Shown here: piece after piece, positions 1-7,832 of the stretch
Numbering within the stretch: the first letter of the stretch is position 1
Layout of the letters: each line of letters starts with the position of its first letter
Source: an uncultured Muribaculaceae bacterium
GTDB lineage: Bacteria > Bacteroidota > Bacteroidia > Bacteroidales > Muribaculaceae
Direction of reading: 5' to 3'
Assembly (NCBI GenBank): GCA_910586565.1
Contig: CAJUIT010000031.1
Location: 1-14,355, forward strand
DNA: 14,355 nt
Made by a program: the position numbers and the translations under genes
The notes under the pieces: model-generated
Seen by the model: the letters and a program-made list of their open reading frames with translations, nothing else
What the model was told of the DNA's origin: nothing
Database searches by the model: none

Positions 1-755
1 AAGTAAAAATTAAAAGAAAGAGTACCCTCATCGACATGACCGCGATGAGCGACGTTACCGTTCTTTTGCTTACTTTCTTCATGTTGACTTCAACCTTCCT
101 CCAGAAGGAACCTGTAACGGTAATCACACCGTCGTCGGTTTCGGAGATCAAGGTTCCCACCTCCAACGTTGCGCAGGTGTTGGTAAGCCCCCAGGGACAG
201 GTTTTCATGTCTCTTCTCGGTGATGCTGACCCTGAGAATGCCGAAGAGTGGGGTTCGGAAGCCCTCCGCCGCGAGGTGCTCCAAAAAGCAGCTGCCGACT
301 ACGAGGCGAAAACCGGCAAAAAGCTCGGTATCACCCCGCTCGACATCGATAAGTTTGCAAAGAACGCGTCGTTTGGCGTGCCCCTTGAAAAGATGCATGA
401 GTTCCTCATGCTTGAAACAACCAAGCAGGATGAATTCCTGGGTCAGACAGCCGACAAACCTGTTGTTATCGGCAGCCTCAAGCCCCGCGACATAGGCATC
501 CCCTTCAAGGATATCGTTTACACCGACCAGGATGGAAATTCGCTCACAACCAACGAATTCCAGATTTGGATGCGCGCCATCTACAACTCAAGTAACACAA
601 ACATCAAGGATGCCATCCAGAAAGGCGAAGGTATCGCCGTGAAATCTGACCGTGGTACGAAGTATGAGACCATCCACCAGGTGCTCGACAACCTTCAGAC
701 CATCAAGATGAACAAATTCTCTGTGATGACAGCCCTCAAAACGGAAGCTGATTAA
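1..755 (+). CDS. ExbD/TolR-family biopolymer transporter, 5' end outside window
   Basis: This is an inner-membrane component of a TonB-ExbB-ExbD type energy transducer that uses proton flow to power outer-membrane transport. The reading frame is open from base 3, giving a basic stretch (VKIKRKSTLID) before the first in-window ATG at 36, so the true start lies upstream and 250 residues are visible. A single membrane helix follows (MSDVTVLLLTFFMLTSTF). Its aspartate at visible residue 17 aligns with the proton-carrying Asp of ExbD (Asp25 in E. coli). The C-terminal part (IAVKSDRGTKYETIHQVLDN, then TIKMNKFSVMTALK) matches the ExbD periplasmic fold. Between them is a long insert, so the protein is well over the roughly 140 residues of E. 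coli ExbD. It lacks the FTPMVD form of the motif seen in its neighbour. It ends five bases before the next exbD, so the two are surely co-transcribed. Confidence 0.88.
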   Translation, partial: VKIKRKSTLIDMTAMSDVTVLLLTFFMLTSTFLQKEPVTVITPSSVSEIKVPTSNVAQVLVSPQGQVFMSLLGDADPENAEEWGSEALRREVLQKAAADYEAKTGKKLGITPLDIDKFAKNASFGVPLEKMHEFLMLETTKQDEFLGQTADKPVVIGSLKPRDIGIPFKDIVYTDQDGNSLTTNEFQIWMRAIYNSSNTNIKDAIQKGEGIAVKSDRGTKYETIHQVLDNLQTIKMNKFSVMTALKTEAD

Positions 756-760
756 TCAAT

Positions 761-1465
761 ATGGCACAGATAGAACAGTCATCGGGCGACGGCAAAAAGA
801 AAAAAGGCGCCCAGAAAAAGATGGCAATCCATGTGGACTTCACTCCCATGGTCGATATGAACATGCTTCTGATCACGTTCTTCATGCTCTGTACCACGAT
901 GATTAAATCGCAGACGCTCAGCATCGCGTTGCCTACCAACGAGAAACTTGAGCAGACCGAGTTACAGAAAGCTAAGGAGTCAGAAGCCATTACGCTCATC
1001 CTCGACACCGACTACGACGACAACGGAAACGTGCGCGGCAACACCGTTTACTACTACACCGGTAAGCCCGAAATGGAACTCAACGGCACAGAAGTTGTTT
1101 CAAGCAACCTTCAGGCCACCGAATTCCTCGGCAATGACGGCGCTGCACAGCAGGGTATCCGCAAAATCCTCCACGACCGCAACAAAGGCGTGTTGGCCGA
1201 CGTAGAAAAGAAGAAGCAGGAATGGCGCGACAAGAAAATCACAGAGGAGCAATTTCAGGAAGCTGCCAAGAAAATTCGTAACAGCGATGAATATGACCGC
1301 CCCGTAGTGATTATTAAGCCCCTCCCCGGTGCATCCTGGGAAAGCGTGATTTCGGCACTCGACGAAATGCAGATCAACCAGATTTCGCGCTACCAGCTCG
1401 GCACTCTCACCGATGTGGACGAAGCTATGGTAGGTGACTACAAGATCAAGCACGCTAAGAAGTGA
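761..1465 (+). CDS. exbD: ExbD/TolR-family biopolymer transporter (second copy)
   Basis: This second ExbD-type protein has 234 residues. It opens with a lysine-rich cytoplasmic tail (residues 1-25), then the classic FTPMVDMNMLLITFFMLCTT motif and helix at about residues 27-46. Asp32 is in the position of the essential proton-translocating aspartate. The periplasmic part is longer than in enterobacterial ExbD. It contains a charged, probably coiled-coil insertion at about residues 143-172 (rich in K, E, Q and R) before the typical ExbD end (RPVVIIKPLPGASWESVISA onward, about residues 180-215). It lies five bases after the first exbD and 47 bases before tonB. The two ExbD proteins are quite different in sequence, so this looks like an old paralogue pair rather than a recent duplication. 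A heteromeric ExbD assembly is inference only. Confidence 0.92.
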   Translation: MAQIEQSSGDGKKKKGAQKKMAIHVDFTPMVDMNMLLITFFMLCTTMIKSQTLSIALPTNEKLEQTELQKAKESEAITLILDTDYDDNGNVRGNTVYYYTGKPEMELNGTEVVSSNLQATEFLGNDGAAQQGIRKILHDRNKGVLADVEKKKQEWRDKKITEEQFQEAAKKIRNSDEYDRPVVIIKPLPGASWESVISALDEMQINQISRYQLGTLTDVDEAMVGDYKIKHAKK

Positions 1466-1512
1466 TAAGTGATGACAGACTATATTATTAACCGTAAAAA
1501 GAAGGAACAACC

Positions 1513-2382
1513 ATGGCAAAAGATGTAGATCTTTCATCAAAAGAATGGACCGAGATAATATTCGAGGGGAAGAACAAAGAGTTCGGAGCCTACGAACTTC
1601 GCCGCAAGAGCGACAAGCGCCACAACCGCGCTATGATTCTTGTGATTATCGGTCTTGTGCTCGTGCTTGTCGGCGGTTATTTCTGGAGCATGTACTCCGA
1701 CTATCGCCGCGAGCAGCGCGAACTCGAACTTCAGGCTCAGCTCGAGCAGCAGCTCGCCGAACTGGCAGCTGAAGCAGAAGCCGAGGATCAGAAGCCCGAG
1801 GAAGAAGAAATCCAGCAGGCTGTTGAGGAACCTCAGCGCGAGGAAGCTCTCCCCGAGGAAATTCTCAACACCATCAAGGATACCGAAATCGCAATTGCCG
1901 CCGATGAGGAGGTTACCGAGGACATCACATCGAAAGACGATGTGGCCGAATCGACAGCCGCCGCAGGTGCGACAACCTTCGACCAAGGTACCGACGACCT
2001 CAACGTAGTTCGCGAACACAAAGAGGAAATCATCGTTGAAGAGAAGCATGAACCCGTTAAGGAAGAAATCTTCACCGCAGTGGAACAGATGCCTCAGTTC
2101 CCCGGTGGCGAAGGTGAACTTCTCAAGTACATTTCAAGCCACATCAAATACCCCACAATGGCTGCCGAAAACAACATTCAGGGTCGTGTGGTTGTGAAGT
2201 TCGTGGTTCAGAAAGATGGTAACGTAGGCGAAGTAGTCGTTCTGCGTGGCAAGGACCCCGACCTTGACAAAGAAGCTGTTCGAGTTGTTAAGACTCTGCC
2301 GAAGTTTATCCCCGGCAAAATGAACGGTCAGTCGGTGTCGGTGTGGTACACCCTCCCCATCAACTTCAAGCTCCAGCAGTAA
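1513..2382 (+). CDS. tonB: TonB energy transducer
   Basis: This TonB-family protein (289 residues) spans the periplasm and passes energy from ExbB/ExbD to outer-membrane transporters. The N-terminal cytoplasmic stretch holds the motif KNKEFGAYELRR (residues 20-31), which I recognise as common in Bacteroidota TonB proteins. One membrane helix follows at about 41-60. Residues 61-190 form a charged linker dominated by Glu and Asp, with only four prolines (95, 107, 114, 181), unlike the Pro/Lys linker of E. coli TonB. The C-terminal TonB domain starts at MPQFPGGEGELLKYI (193-207). It continues through YPTMAAENNIQGRVVVKFVV and the LPINFKL end. The start at 1513 is preceded by GAAGGA at 1501-1506. 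The gene is followed 24 bases later by an intrinsic terminator, so it closes the operon. Confidence 0.95.
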   Translation: MAKDVDLSSKEWTEIIFEGKNKEFGAYELRRKSDKRHNRAMILVIIGLVLVLVGGYFWSMYSDYRREQRELELQAQLEQQLAELAAEAEAEDQKPEEEEIQQAVEEPQREEALPEEILNTIKDTEIAIAADEEVTEDITSKDDVAESTAAAGATTFDQGTDDLNVVREHKEEIIVEEKHEPVKEEIFTAVEQMPQFPGGEGELLKYISSHIKYPTMAAENNIQGRVVVKFVVQKDGNVGEVVVLRGKDPDLDKEAVRVVKTLPKFIPGKMNGQSVSVWYTLPINFKLQQ

Positions 2383-2406
2383 TTTCAATTTGAAATACCT
2401 CCCTTT

Positions 2407-2440
2407 AAAAAAGCTGTGCCCTCCGGGCGCAGCTTTTTTT
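2407..2440 (+). terminator. Intrinsic terminator after tonB
   Basis: The left arm AAAAAAGCTGTGCCC (2407-2421) pairs with GGGCGCAGCTTTTTT (2425-2439) across a three-base TCC loop. There is one G-T wobble pair (2417/2429). The run of seven Ts at 2434-2440 provides the U tract, and the matching A run would let it work in both directions. It lies 24 bases after the tonB stop codon. Confidence 0.92.
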
Positions 2441-2562
2441 GTACCCCCTCGGTGCGTTATATCGGTTCGTCCGGTTCGTCGCTTGCAGTATCCTTAGTTC
2501 GGTGGGAGCGCCTTGCCAATACGCTGTTATGCATGATTGTGTCGAATATCGGGGGCTAATTA

Positions 2563-2574
2563 CCGATATATCGG
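2563..2574. repeat. Perfect 12-base palindrome, possible operator
   Basis: CCGATATATCGG is a perfect inverted repeat. It ends 11 bases before the TAATTTTG promoter-like element at 2586, the place where a repressor would block polymerase or an activator would contact it. Half of it (TATATCGG) recurs at 2458-2465. The palindrome is seen directly; the regulatory role is inference. Confidence 0.35.
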
Positions 2575-2585
2575 AGAATATTTAG

Positions 2586-2593
2586 TAATTTTG
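2586..2593 (+). promoter_or_regulatory. Possible Bacteroidota promoter (-7 element) for the dxs unit
   Basis: TAATTTTG matches the Bacteroidota -7 consensus TAnnTTTG exactly and faces the small membrane-protein gene and dxs. No TTG or TTTG is present about 19-21 bases upstream, so the -33 element is missing or weak. The palindrome at 2563-2574 occupies that place instead. Confidence 0.45.
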
Positions 2594-2723
2594 TTGATTG
2601 GAAGATATGCCCGCACGGGTGTTTTGATTCCCTACGGTGCTCTGGCGAACGCCAACGCCCGCAATGCAGTAAGCAAACACAATCTTTAACCGTTCTGAAA
2701 TTCACCATAAAGAAACACAACAC

Positions 2724-2921
2724 ATGAAAATGTCGGTGATTTTTCGTTTTGCGATAATTGGCGTTCTATGGGCTATGCTTTGTGTGTGGTTCGTGGGGCG
2801 CTTGCTCGCCTCGGGAGTCGAGCTGACATTCATGTCGCTGTTTCCTCTGCTTGCATCGGGAGTGATTGTGTTTGTGCCTCTCTATAAGAAATACGTTCGC
2901 AATGACGGAAAAAAACAATAA
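2724..2921 (+). CDS. Small two-helix membrane protein, unknown function
   Basis: This 65-residue frame is predicted from sequence composition. I do not recognise a family. It contains two hydrophobic segments, at about residues 5-25 (VIFRFAIIGVLWAMLCVWFVG) and 36-53 (FMSLFPLLASGVIVFVPL). It ends with a basic tail (KKYVRNDGKKQ) that would be cytoplasmic if the protein is a hairpin with both ends inside. The start at 2724 follows an A-rich stretch (AGAAACACAACAC), with an in-frame alternative Met at 2730. Its last 20 bases overlap the start of dxs in another frame, which suggests translational coupling. It is the first gene after the promoter-like element. The hydrophobic pattern, basic tail and position favour a real gene, but this needs conservation to prove it. 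Confidence 0.6.
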   Translation: MKMSVIFRFAIIGVLWAMLCVWFVGRLLASGVELTFMSLFPLLASGVIVFVPLYKKYVRNDGKKQ

Positions 2922-4941
2922 CACGTTTAAAGGCGGTGAATCCGCAACTTCCGGCAACGTGGTGAGCGGTGCCACATTCCCGGCCGCGACTACGGCGGGG
3001 ATTGAGGCCGGTCCGTTGCTGGCTAAAATCGATTCACCTGCCGATTTGCGCAATCTTCAGCCTGCGGCATTGCCGCGGGTGTGCTCCGAAATCCGCGATT
3101 TTCTGATTCGCTCCCTTTCGGATAACCCCGGGCACTTTGCATCATCGATGGGTGCGGTTGAACTCACTGTGGCGCTTCACTATGTGTTCAACACCCCCTA
3201 CGACCGCATCGTGTGGGATGTGGGGCATCAGGCCTACGGCCACAAACTCCTCACCGGGCGTCGCGACAGTTTCAGCTCCAACCGCAAGTTCGGAGGGTTG
3301 AGCGGATTTCCCAATCCGGCCGAAAGTGAATTCGACACTTTCATGGCCGGGCATGCATCCAATTCAATTTCGGCAGCCTTGGGAATGGCAGTGGCCACGG
3401 AGCTCAACACCGATGAGCCGCGCCGCAATGTGGTTGCCGTTATCGGCGACGCATCAATTAGCGGAGGGCTTGCTTTCGAAGGGATAAACAATGCCGCCAA
3501 CACCCCCAACGACCTCCTTATCATCCTCAACGACAACGACATGTCGATTGATGCCAACGTTGGCTCGCTCCACAGCTATCTGGCGCAAATCACAACGTCG
3601 AAAGGCTATAACGACATGCGCTATAGCGTTTACCGCGTGCTAAGAAAGCTCAATCTTGTGAGCGACCGCCGCAAAGGGGCGATTATGCGCTTCAACAACA
3701 GCCTCAAATCGCTGCTCTCGCGTGAGCAGAACATTTTCGAGGGGCTCAACATCCGTTATTTCGGCCCCGTCGACGGCCACGATGTGGGCAATCTCGTGAA
3801 GGTGCTCGGCGACATCAAGGATATGCGTGGACCGCGCATTCTCCACGTGAAAACCGTGAAGGGGAAAGGCTTCGCACCCGCGGAGAAGGACCCCGCTACA
3901 TGGCATGCACCCGGCAAATTCAATCCCGCAACAGGCGAGCTGCTATCGTCGGGGAAAGGTGGAGCCACTCCTCCCAAATATCAGGATGTGTTCGGAGAGA
4001 CCCTCCTCCAACTTGCCCGCGCCAACAAACGCATTGTCGGCATCACTGCCGCCATGCCGTCGGGCACGTCGATGAGCATCGTAAAGGAGGCGCTTCCTAA
4101 CAGAGTTTTCGATGTGGGCATCTCCGAGGAACACGCCGTGACCTTTGCAGGCGGCTTGGCCAAAGATGGCCTGCGCCCCTTCGTGGCGATATATTCATCG
4201 TTCCTTCAGCGCGCCTACGACCAGATTATTCACGATGTGGCCATCATGAAGCTCCCCGTAACTTTCTGCATCGACCGTGCAGGTCTAGTGGGAGAGGACG
4301 GAGTCACACATCACGGCACATTCGACATAGCCTATCTGCGCACCATCCCGGGTATGACCATCGCGGCTCCGCGTGATGAGATGACTCTGCGCAACCTCAT
4401 GTTCACGGCACAAGCCGCCGACTGCGGCCCCTTTGCCATCAGATACCCCCGAGGCGCAGGTCGCAATGCCGACTGGCGCAACGAACCGCGGTTGATGGAA
4501 ATAGGCCGAGGCGAGAAATTGCACGACGGCGACGATGTAGCAGTTATCTCAACCGGCCCCATTGCTGCCGAAGTGGAGAAAGCCATCGCCCAAGCTGAGG
4601 CCGAAGGCCTGAGTGTTGCTCATTACGACATGACGTTCATAAAGCCTATCGACGAAGAGATTCTGGCCGAGATACACCGCAAAGGTTGCCCCGTGATAAC
4701 CGTTGAGGACGGGTGCGTTAACGGAGGATTGGGGTCGGCCGTGGCCGAATGGTTTGCCGACCGCGGATGCGCACGCACTATCCGCCGCATCGGCATTCCC
4801 GACACTTTTGTAGCACAGGGCACGGTTGCTCAGTTGCGCCGCCTCTGTGGCATGGATGCCGGAGCGATTGCAAAAGCTATTGCCGAGGTAGCCGCCGTGG
4901 AGAATGTTCATTGTCAAACACAGGAGGGTAGCGGCCTATGA
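2902..4941 (+). CDS. dxs: 1-deoxy-D-xylulose-5-phosphate synthase
   Basis: Dxs condenses pyruvate with glyceraldehyde 3-phosphate, using thiamine pyrophosphate and Mg, in the first step of the MEP isoprenoid pathway. With the start at 2902 it has 679 residues, against 620 in E. coli. The excess is mainly an N-terminal extension of low-complexity T/S/G/A sequence (about residues 1-38). Core motifs are PGHFASSMGAVELTVALHYV (76-95, His78 matching E. coli His49), WDVGHQAYGHK (105-115), and the cofactor motif GDASISGGLAFEGINN (182-197) with LNDNDMSI (209-216). Catalytic Glu409 sits in ISEEHAVTFAGG, then YSSFLQRAYDQIIHDVA and DRAGLVGEDGVTHHG (458-472). The cofactor motif reads GDA where most family members have GDG. 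An earlier in-frame ATG at 2866 adds 12 residues that lie wholly inside the upstream gene, so I prefer 2902. The stop overlaps the trkA start (ATGA). Confidence 0.96.
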   Translation: MTEKNNNTFKGGESATSGNVVSGATFPAATTAGIEAGPLLAKIDSPADLRNLQPAALPRVCSEIRDFLIRSLSDNPGHFASSMGAVELTVALHYVFNTPYDRIVWDVGHQAYGHKLLTGRRDSFSSNRKFGGLSGFPNPAESEFDTFMAGHASNSISAALGMAVATELNTDEPRRNVVAVIGDASISGGLAFEGINNAANTPNDLLIILNDNDMSIDANVGSLHSYLAQITTSKGYNDMRYSVYRVLRKLNLVSDRRKGAIMRFNNSLKSLLSREQNIFEGLNIRYFGPVDGHDVGNLVKVLGDIKDMRGPRILHVKTVKGKGFAPAEKDPATWHAPGKFNPATGELLSSGKGGATPPKYQDVFGETLLQLARANKRIVGITAAMPSGTSMSIVKEALPNRVFDVGISEEHAVTFAGGLAKDGLRPFVAIYSSFLQRAYDQIIHDVAIMKLPVTFCIDRAGLVGEDGVTHHGTFDIAYLRTIPGMTIAAPRDEMTLRNLMFTAQAADCGPFAIRYPRGAGRNADWRNEPRLMEIGRGEKLHDGDDVAVISTGPIAAEVEKAIAQAEAEGLSVAHYDMTFIKPIDEEILAEIHRKGCPVITVEDGCVNGGLGSAVAEWFADRGCARTIRRIGIPDTFVAQGTVAQLRRLCGMDAGAIAKAIAEVAAVENVHCQTQEGSGL

Positions 4942-6278
4942 AGATTGTGATTGCAGGCGCCGGCGAAGTGGGTTCCCACCTGGCCAAACTTCTATCGCGC
5001 GAGGAGCAGGATATCGTTCTCATCGACCGCGATGCTGCGAAGCTTGCCCGCCTCGATGCCAACTACAACCTGATGACCAAGGTAGGCTCACCTACTTCGG
5101 TGCGCGACCAAAGGGGCGCCGGAGTGCCGTCGTGCGACCTCTTCATCGCTGTCACACCGTTTGAGAACACCAACCTCGTGGCGTGTGAACTCGCCAAACG
5201 GCTCGGTGCACGTCGCACTGTGGCACGCATCGACAACTATGAATTTCTGTCGGCCGAAAGCCGCGAGATGTTCTCGGGGCTTGGGGTCGATCACCTCATT
5301 TATCCCGAGGTGCTTGCAGCGCAGGAAATATGCACCGCGCTGAGGCGCCCGTGGGTGCGCCACTGGTTTGAACTCCACAACGGCGAGTTGATTGTGGTGG
5401 GTGTGAAACTGCGCGACAACGCTTCGCTTGTAGGGCGAAAATTGCGCGACATAACATTCTCGCAGCACAACTATCACGTGTCGGCCATCAAACGCAGGCA
5501 TGAAACCATCATCCCCCGAGGCGATGATGAAATCCGCGTCGGCGACATTCTCTATTTCACCACAACCGCACCCTACGTCGATGAAATCCGGGATATCTGC
5601 GGCAAGAGCGAGTCGAAAATCAGGAAAGTGATGATTATGGGTGGAAGCCGCATTGCCGTGCGGTTGGCACACATCGCTTCCGAAAACTACGACCTCACAA
5701 TCATCGACGACGACATGGAGGTGTGCCGACGCCTGCCACAGAAATGCTCGGGGTGCAACGTGAACATCATTCACGGCGATGCACGCAACAACGATGTGCT
5801 CACCGAGGAGAACATCTCGTCGATGGATGCCTTTGTGGCGCTCACCGAATTTTCCGAGACCAACATTTTGGCATGCCTTGCCGCAAAGGAGTTTCAGGTT
5901 AACAAAACCATTGCCGAGGTTGAGAACATCCAGTTCATTTCCGAGGCCGAGGCGCTCAACATCGGCACCGTAATCAACAAGAAATTGCTTGCGTCGAGCA
6001 AAATTTTCCAGCTCATGCTCGATGCCGACGAAACTTCGGCGAAATTCATGGCGCTGGCCGATGCCGAAGTCGCCGAACTTGATGTGCATCCCGGCTCGAA
6101 AATCACAAAAGCACCGGTGATGGATTTGAAACTTCCGTGCGACATGACCCTTGCCGGCCTCGTTCGCGACGGAAAGGGGATGCTCGTCGACGGCCGCACA
6201 CGCATTCTCCCCGGCGACCACGTTGTGGTGTTCTGTCTTGCCGGTTCAATCCACAAAGTTGAGAAATTGTTTGCGTGA
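4938..6278 (+). CDS. trkA: Trk potassium uptake regulatory subunit TrkA
   Basis: TrkA is the cytoplasmic nucleotide-binding ring protein that gates the TrkH potassium channel. Its 446 residues hold the full two-fold layout RCK_N, RCK_C, RCK_N, RCK_C. The first Rossmann unit has MKIVIAGAGEVGSHLAKLL, with the glycine loop at 7-12 and an acidic strand end (LIDRD, 28-32) that favours NAD(H). The second begins at about residue 230 (VMIMGGSRIA) and has a degraded loop in which the last glycine is alanine, with IIDDD at 255-259. The two RCK_C parts lie around 150-220 and 370-446. The length agrees with E. coli TrkA (458). The ATG overlaps the dxs stop by four bases, and a strong AGGAGGG lies at 4922-4928, which fixes the start. 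trkH follows after 47 bases. Confidence 0.96.
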   Translation: MKIVIAGAGEVGSHLAKLLSREEQDIVLIDRDAAKLARLDANYNLMTKVGSPTSVRDQRGAGVPSCDLFIAVTPFENTNLVACELAKRLGARRTVARIDNYEFLSAESREMFSGLGVDHLIYPEVLAAQEICTALRRPWVRHWFELHNGELIVVGVKLRDNASLVGRKLRDITFSQHNYHVSAIKRRHETIIPRGDDEIRVGDILYFTTTAPYVDEIRDICGKSESKIRKVMIMGGSRIAVRLAHIASENYDLTIIDDDMEVCRRLPQKCSGCNVNIIHGDARNNDVLTEENISSMDAFVALTEFSETNILACLAAKEFQVNKTIAEVENIQFISEAEALNIGTVINKKLLASSKIFQLMLDADETSAKFMALADAEVAELDVHPGSKITKAPVMDLKLPCDMTLAGLVRDGKGMLVDGRTRILPGDHVVVFCLAGSIHKVEKLFA

Positions 6279-6325
6279 GGTTGCCGCGATTCATAATTTA
6301 AAAGCTCTAAGTTCAGCATAAGCCT

Positions 6326-7801
6326 ATGGCTGCGAAATCGGGAATAAACTTTGCCATGCTTCTCAGGGTGATGGGATTGCTGGTGATGATTGAGGCACTG
6401 TTCATGGCAGTGCCGTTGGTCACGGCCGTTATCTACGACTGCGACGACCTGTTGACTTTCATCACCTCCTTCATCTTTGCGGCCGTGATGGGAGCGCTGA
6501 TGACTTTCGGTGTGCGCCCGTCGCGTCACGACATGGGCAAGCGCGAGGGCTTTCTGCTCACCGCTTCGGTGTGGGTGGTGTTCTCATTGTTCGGCATGGT
6601 GCCGTTTCTGATATGCCGCACGCCGTTGACAGTTTCCGATGCTTTCTTTGAATCCATGTCGGGGTTCACCACCACAGGAGCCTCGGTGATGGACGACCTC
6701 GGAGGTGTGTCGCATGCCATCCATATGTGGCGCGCAATCATGCAGTGGATTGGTGGCATGGGTATCATTCTGTTCACGCTCGCCGTGATTCCCATGCTCA
6801 ATTCGGCCGGCGGGATGCAGATGTTCAACGCCGAGGTGACGGGGATTACACATGAAAAGCTGCGCCCCCGCGTCAGCTCCACGGCAAAGCGTCTGTGGCT
6901 CGTCTACGCCCTGCTCACAATTGGGCTGATGGTGCTCTATTATCTCGGGCCGATGGATATGTTCGACAGTATATGCCACGCCTTTTCAACCATGTCGACG
7001 GGAGGTTTCTCAACCCGCCAGGAGTCAATAGGGGCGTGGGAGGATTCGCTCTATGTGAAGGTTGTCTCCACTGTGTTCATGTTTATCGGAGGTGTGAATT
7101 TCGCTCTCATCTTCAAGGCCTCGGCGGGTGATTTCGGCAGCCTTTGGAAAAACGAGACTTTCAGGGTTTATGTGAAGGTAATTGTGGCTATGTTTGTGTG
7201 CTTCGACCTTGCGCTGCTGTTCAACGGCAGTGTGCCCGACACGGTGGAGGCCTACACCATCGACCCCCTGTTCCAGATTGTGTCGACAATCACATCAACA
7301 GGCTACACTGTGAACGGTTTCAGCGACTGGGGTGTGTTCATTCTCGGACTGACCTTTATTCTAATGTTTTTCGGAGCCTGTGCGGGATCAACATCGGGTG
7401 GTGCAAAACTCGACCGCGCCGTCTTCCTCTGGAAAAATTCGCGCAACGAGCTCTACCGCTGCATCTATCCCAACCGCATCCTGTCGGTCGATATAAACGG
7501 CAACACCATGAGCCCCGAAATCATCAACAAGGTCATGGCATTCCTTTGTCTCTATGTGCTGGTGATTGTTGCGGGGGGCATAATGCTTTCAGTCACCGGT
7601 GTGCCCCTTATCGACAGTTTCTTCTCCTCATTCTCATGCGTGAGCAACACCGGCTTGGGTGCGGGTGTAACCGGTTACGGCGGCTCCTACGATTTGATTT
7701 CCCCCGTGGGAAAATGGATTCTGTCACTACTCATGCTTACTGGCCGTCTGGAAATCTTCACCGTGCTTGTGCTTCTCACTCCCGGTTTCTGGCACCGTTG
7801 A
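6326..7801 (+). CDS. trkH: Trk potassium uptake channel TrkH
   Basis: TrkH is the membrane pore subunit of the Trk potassium uptake system and works with TrkA encoded directly upstream. The 491-residue protein shows the four repeated membrane-pore-membrane units of the SKT family. The selectivity-filter loops are visible: TTTGAS (115-120), STGGFS (224-229), TSTGYT (323-328) and SNTGLG (440-445), each carrying the key glycine. The intramembrane gating loop GACAGSTSGGAK (350-361) and the conserved GRLE (473-476, Arg474) near the end are both present. Length and motifs are normal, so the channel should be functional. No promoter-like sequence was seen in the 47-base gap after trkA, so it is probably translated from the same message as dxs and trkA. 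Confidence 0.96.
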   Translation: MAAKSGINFAMLLRVMGLLVMIEALFMAVPLVTAVIYDCDDLLTFITSFIFAAVMGALMTFGVRPSRHDMGKREGFLLTASVWVVFSLFGMVPFLICRTPLTVSDAFFESMSGFTTTGASVMDDLGGVSHAIHMWRAIMQWIGGMGIILFTLAVIPMLNSAGGMQMFNAEVTGITHEKLRPRVSSTAKRLWLVYALLTIGLMVLYYLGPMDMFDSICHAFSTMSTGGFSTRQESIGAWEDSLYVKVVSTVFMFIGGVNFALIFKASAGDFGSLWKNETFRVYVKVIVAMFVCFDLALLFNGSVPDTVEAYTIDPLFQIVSTITSTGYTVNGFSDWGVFILGLTFILMFFGACAGSTSGGAKLDRAVFLWKNSRNELYRCIYPNRILSVDINGNTMSPEIINKVMAFLCLYVLVIVAGGIMLSVTGVPLIDSFFSSFSCVSNTGLGAGVTGYGGSYDLISPVGKWILSLLMLTGRLEIFTVLVLLTPGFWHR

Positions 7802-7807
7802 TAACCG

Positions 7808-7832
7808 CCACTGCGAGCGACGCACCAAATCT
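7808..7832. repeat. Possible fragment of a dispersed REP-like repeat
   Basis: The gap between trkH and the beta-lactamase contains ACTGCGAGCGACGCACCA, which resembles the 'TTGCGAGCGAAGCGAAGCAAT' class of dispersed intergenic repeats known from many bacteria. Read as protein it gives RHCERRTKSI, a typical spurious translation of such repeats. Only one partial copy is visible in this window, so the call rests on pattern memory. Confidence 0.3.

Larger units (their letters stand above)
2441..2723 (+). other. Intergenic leader before the dxs unit
   Basis: No convincing gene lies in this 283-base stretch between the tonB terminator and the small membrane-protein gene. It holds three short palindromes: CCGATATATCGG at 2563-2574, CCCGCACGGG at 2610-2619, and TGGCGAACGCCA at 2643-2654. 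A TAnnTTTG element lies at 2586-2593. If transcription begins just after that element, the 5' leader is about 120 bases long. I looked for the conserved elements of a thiamine pyrophosphate riboswitch, because dxs uses that cofactor, and did not see them. The short ATG frame at about 2607 stops after six codons and is not a gene. Confidence 0.6.

Noticed and set aside
2594..2723. Thiamine pyrophosphate riboswitch before the dxs unit
   Set aside because: I looked for the CUGAGA and ACCUGAUC-type conserved segments and found neither.
2866..2901. Earlier in-frame start for dxs (ATG at 2866)
   Set aside because: It would add 12 residues coded wholly within the small membrane-protein gene and has no ribosome-binding support. 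The ATG at 2902 is the more economical choice.
5088..6221. Long open frame of 377 codons on the minus strand
   Set aside because: It lies opposite trkA, which has full RCK motifs. Its protein is rich in His and Cys with no recognisable domain, which is typical of the complement of a GC-rich coding frame.
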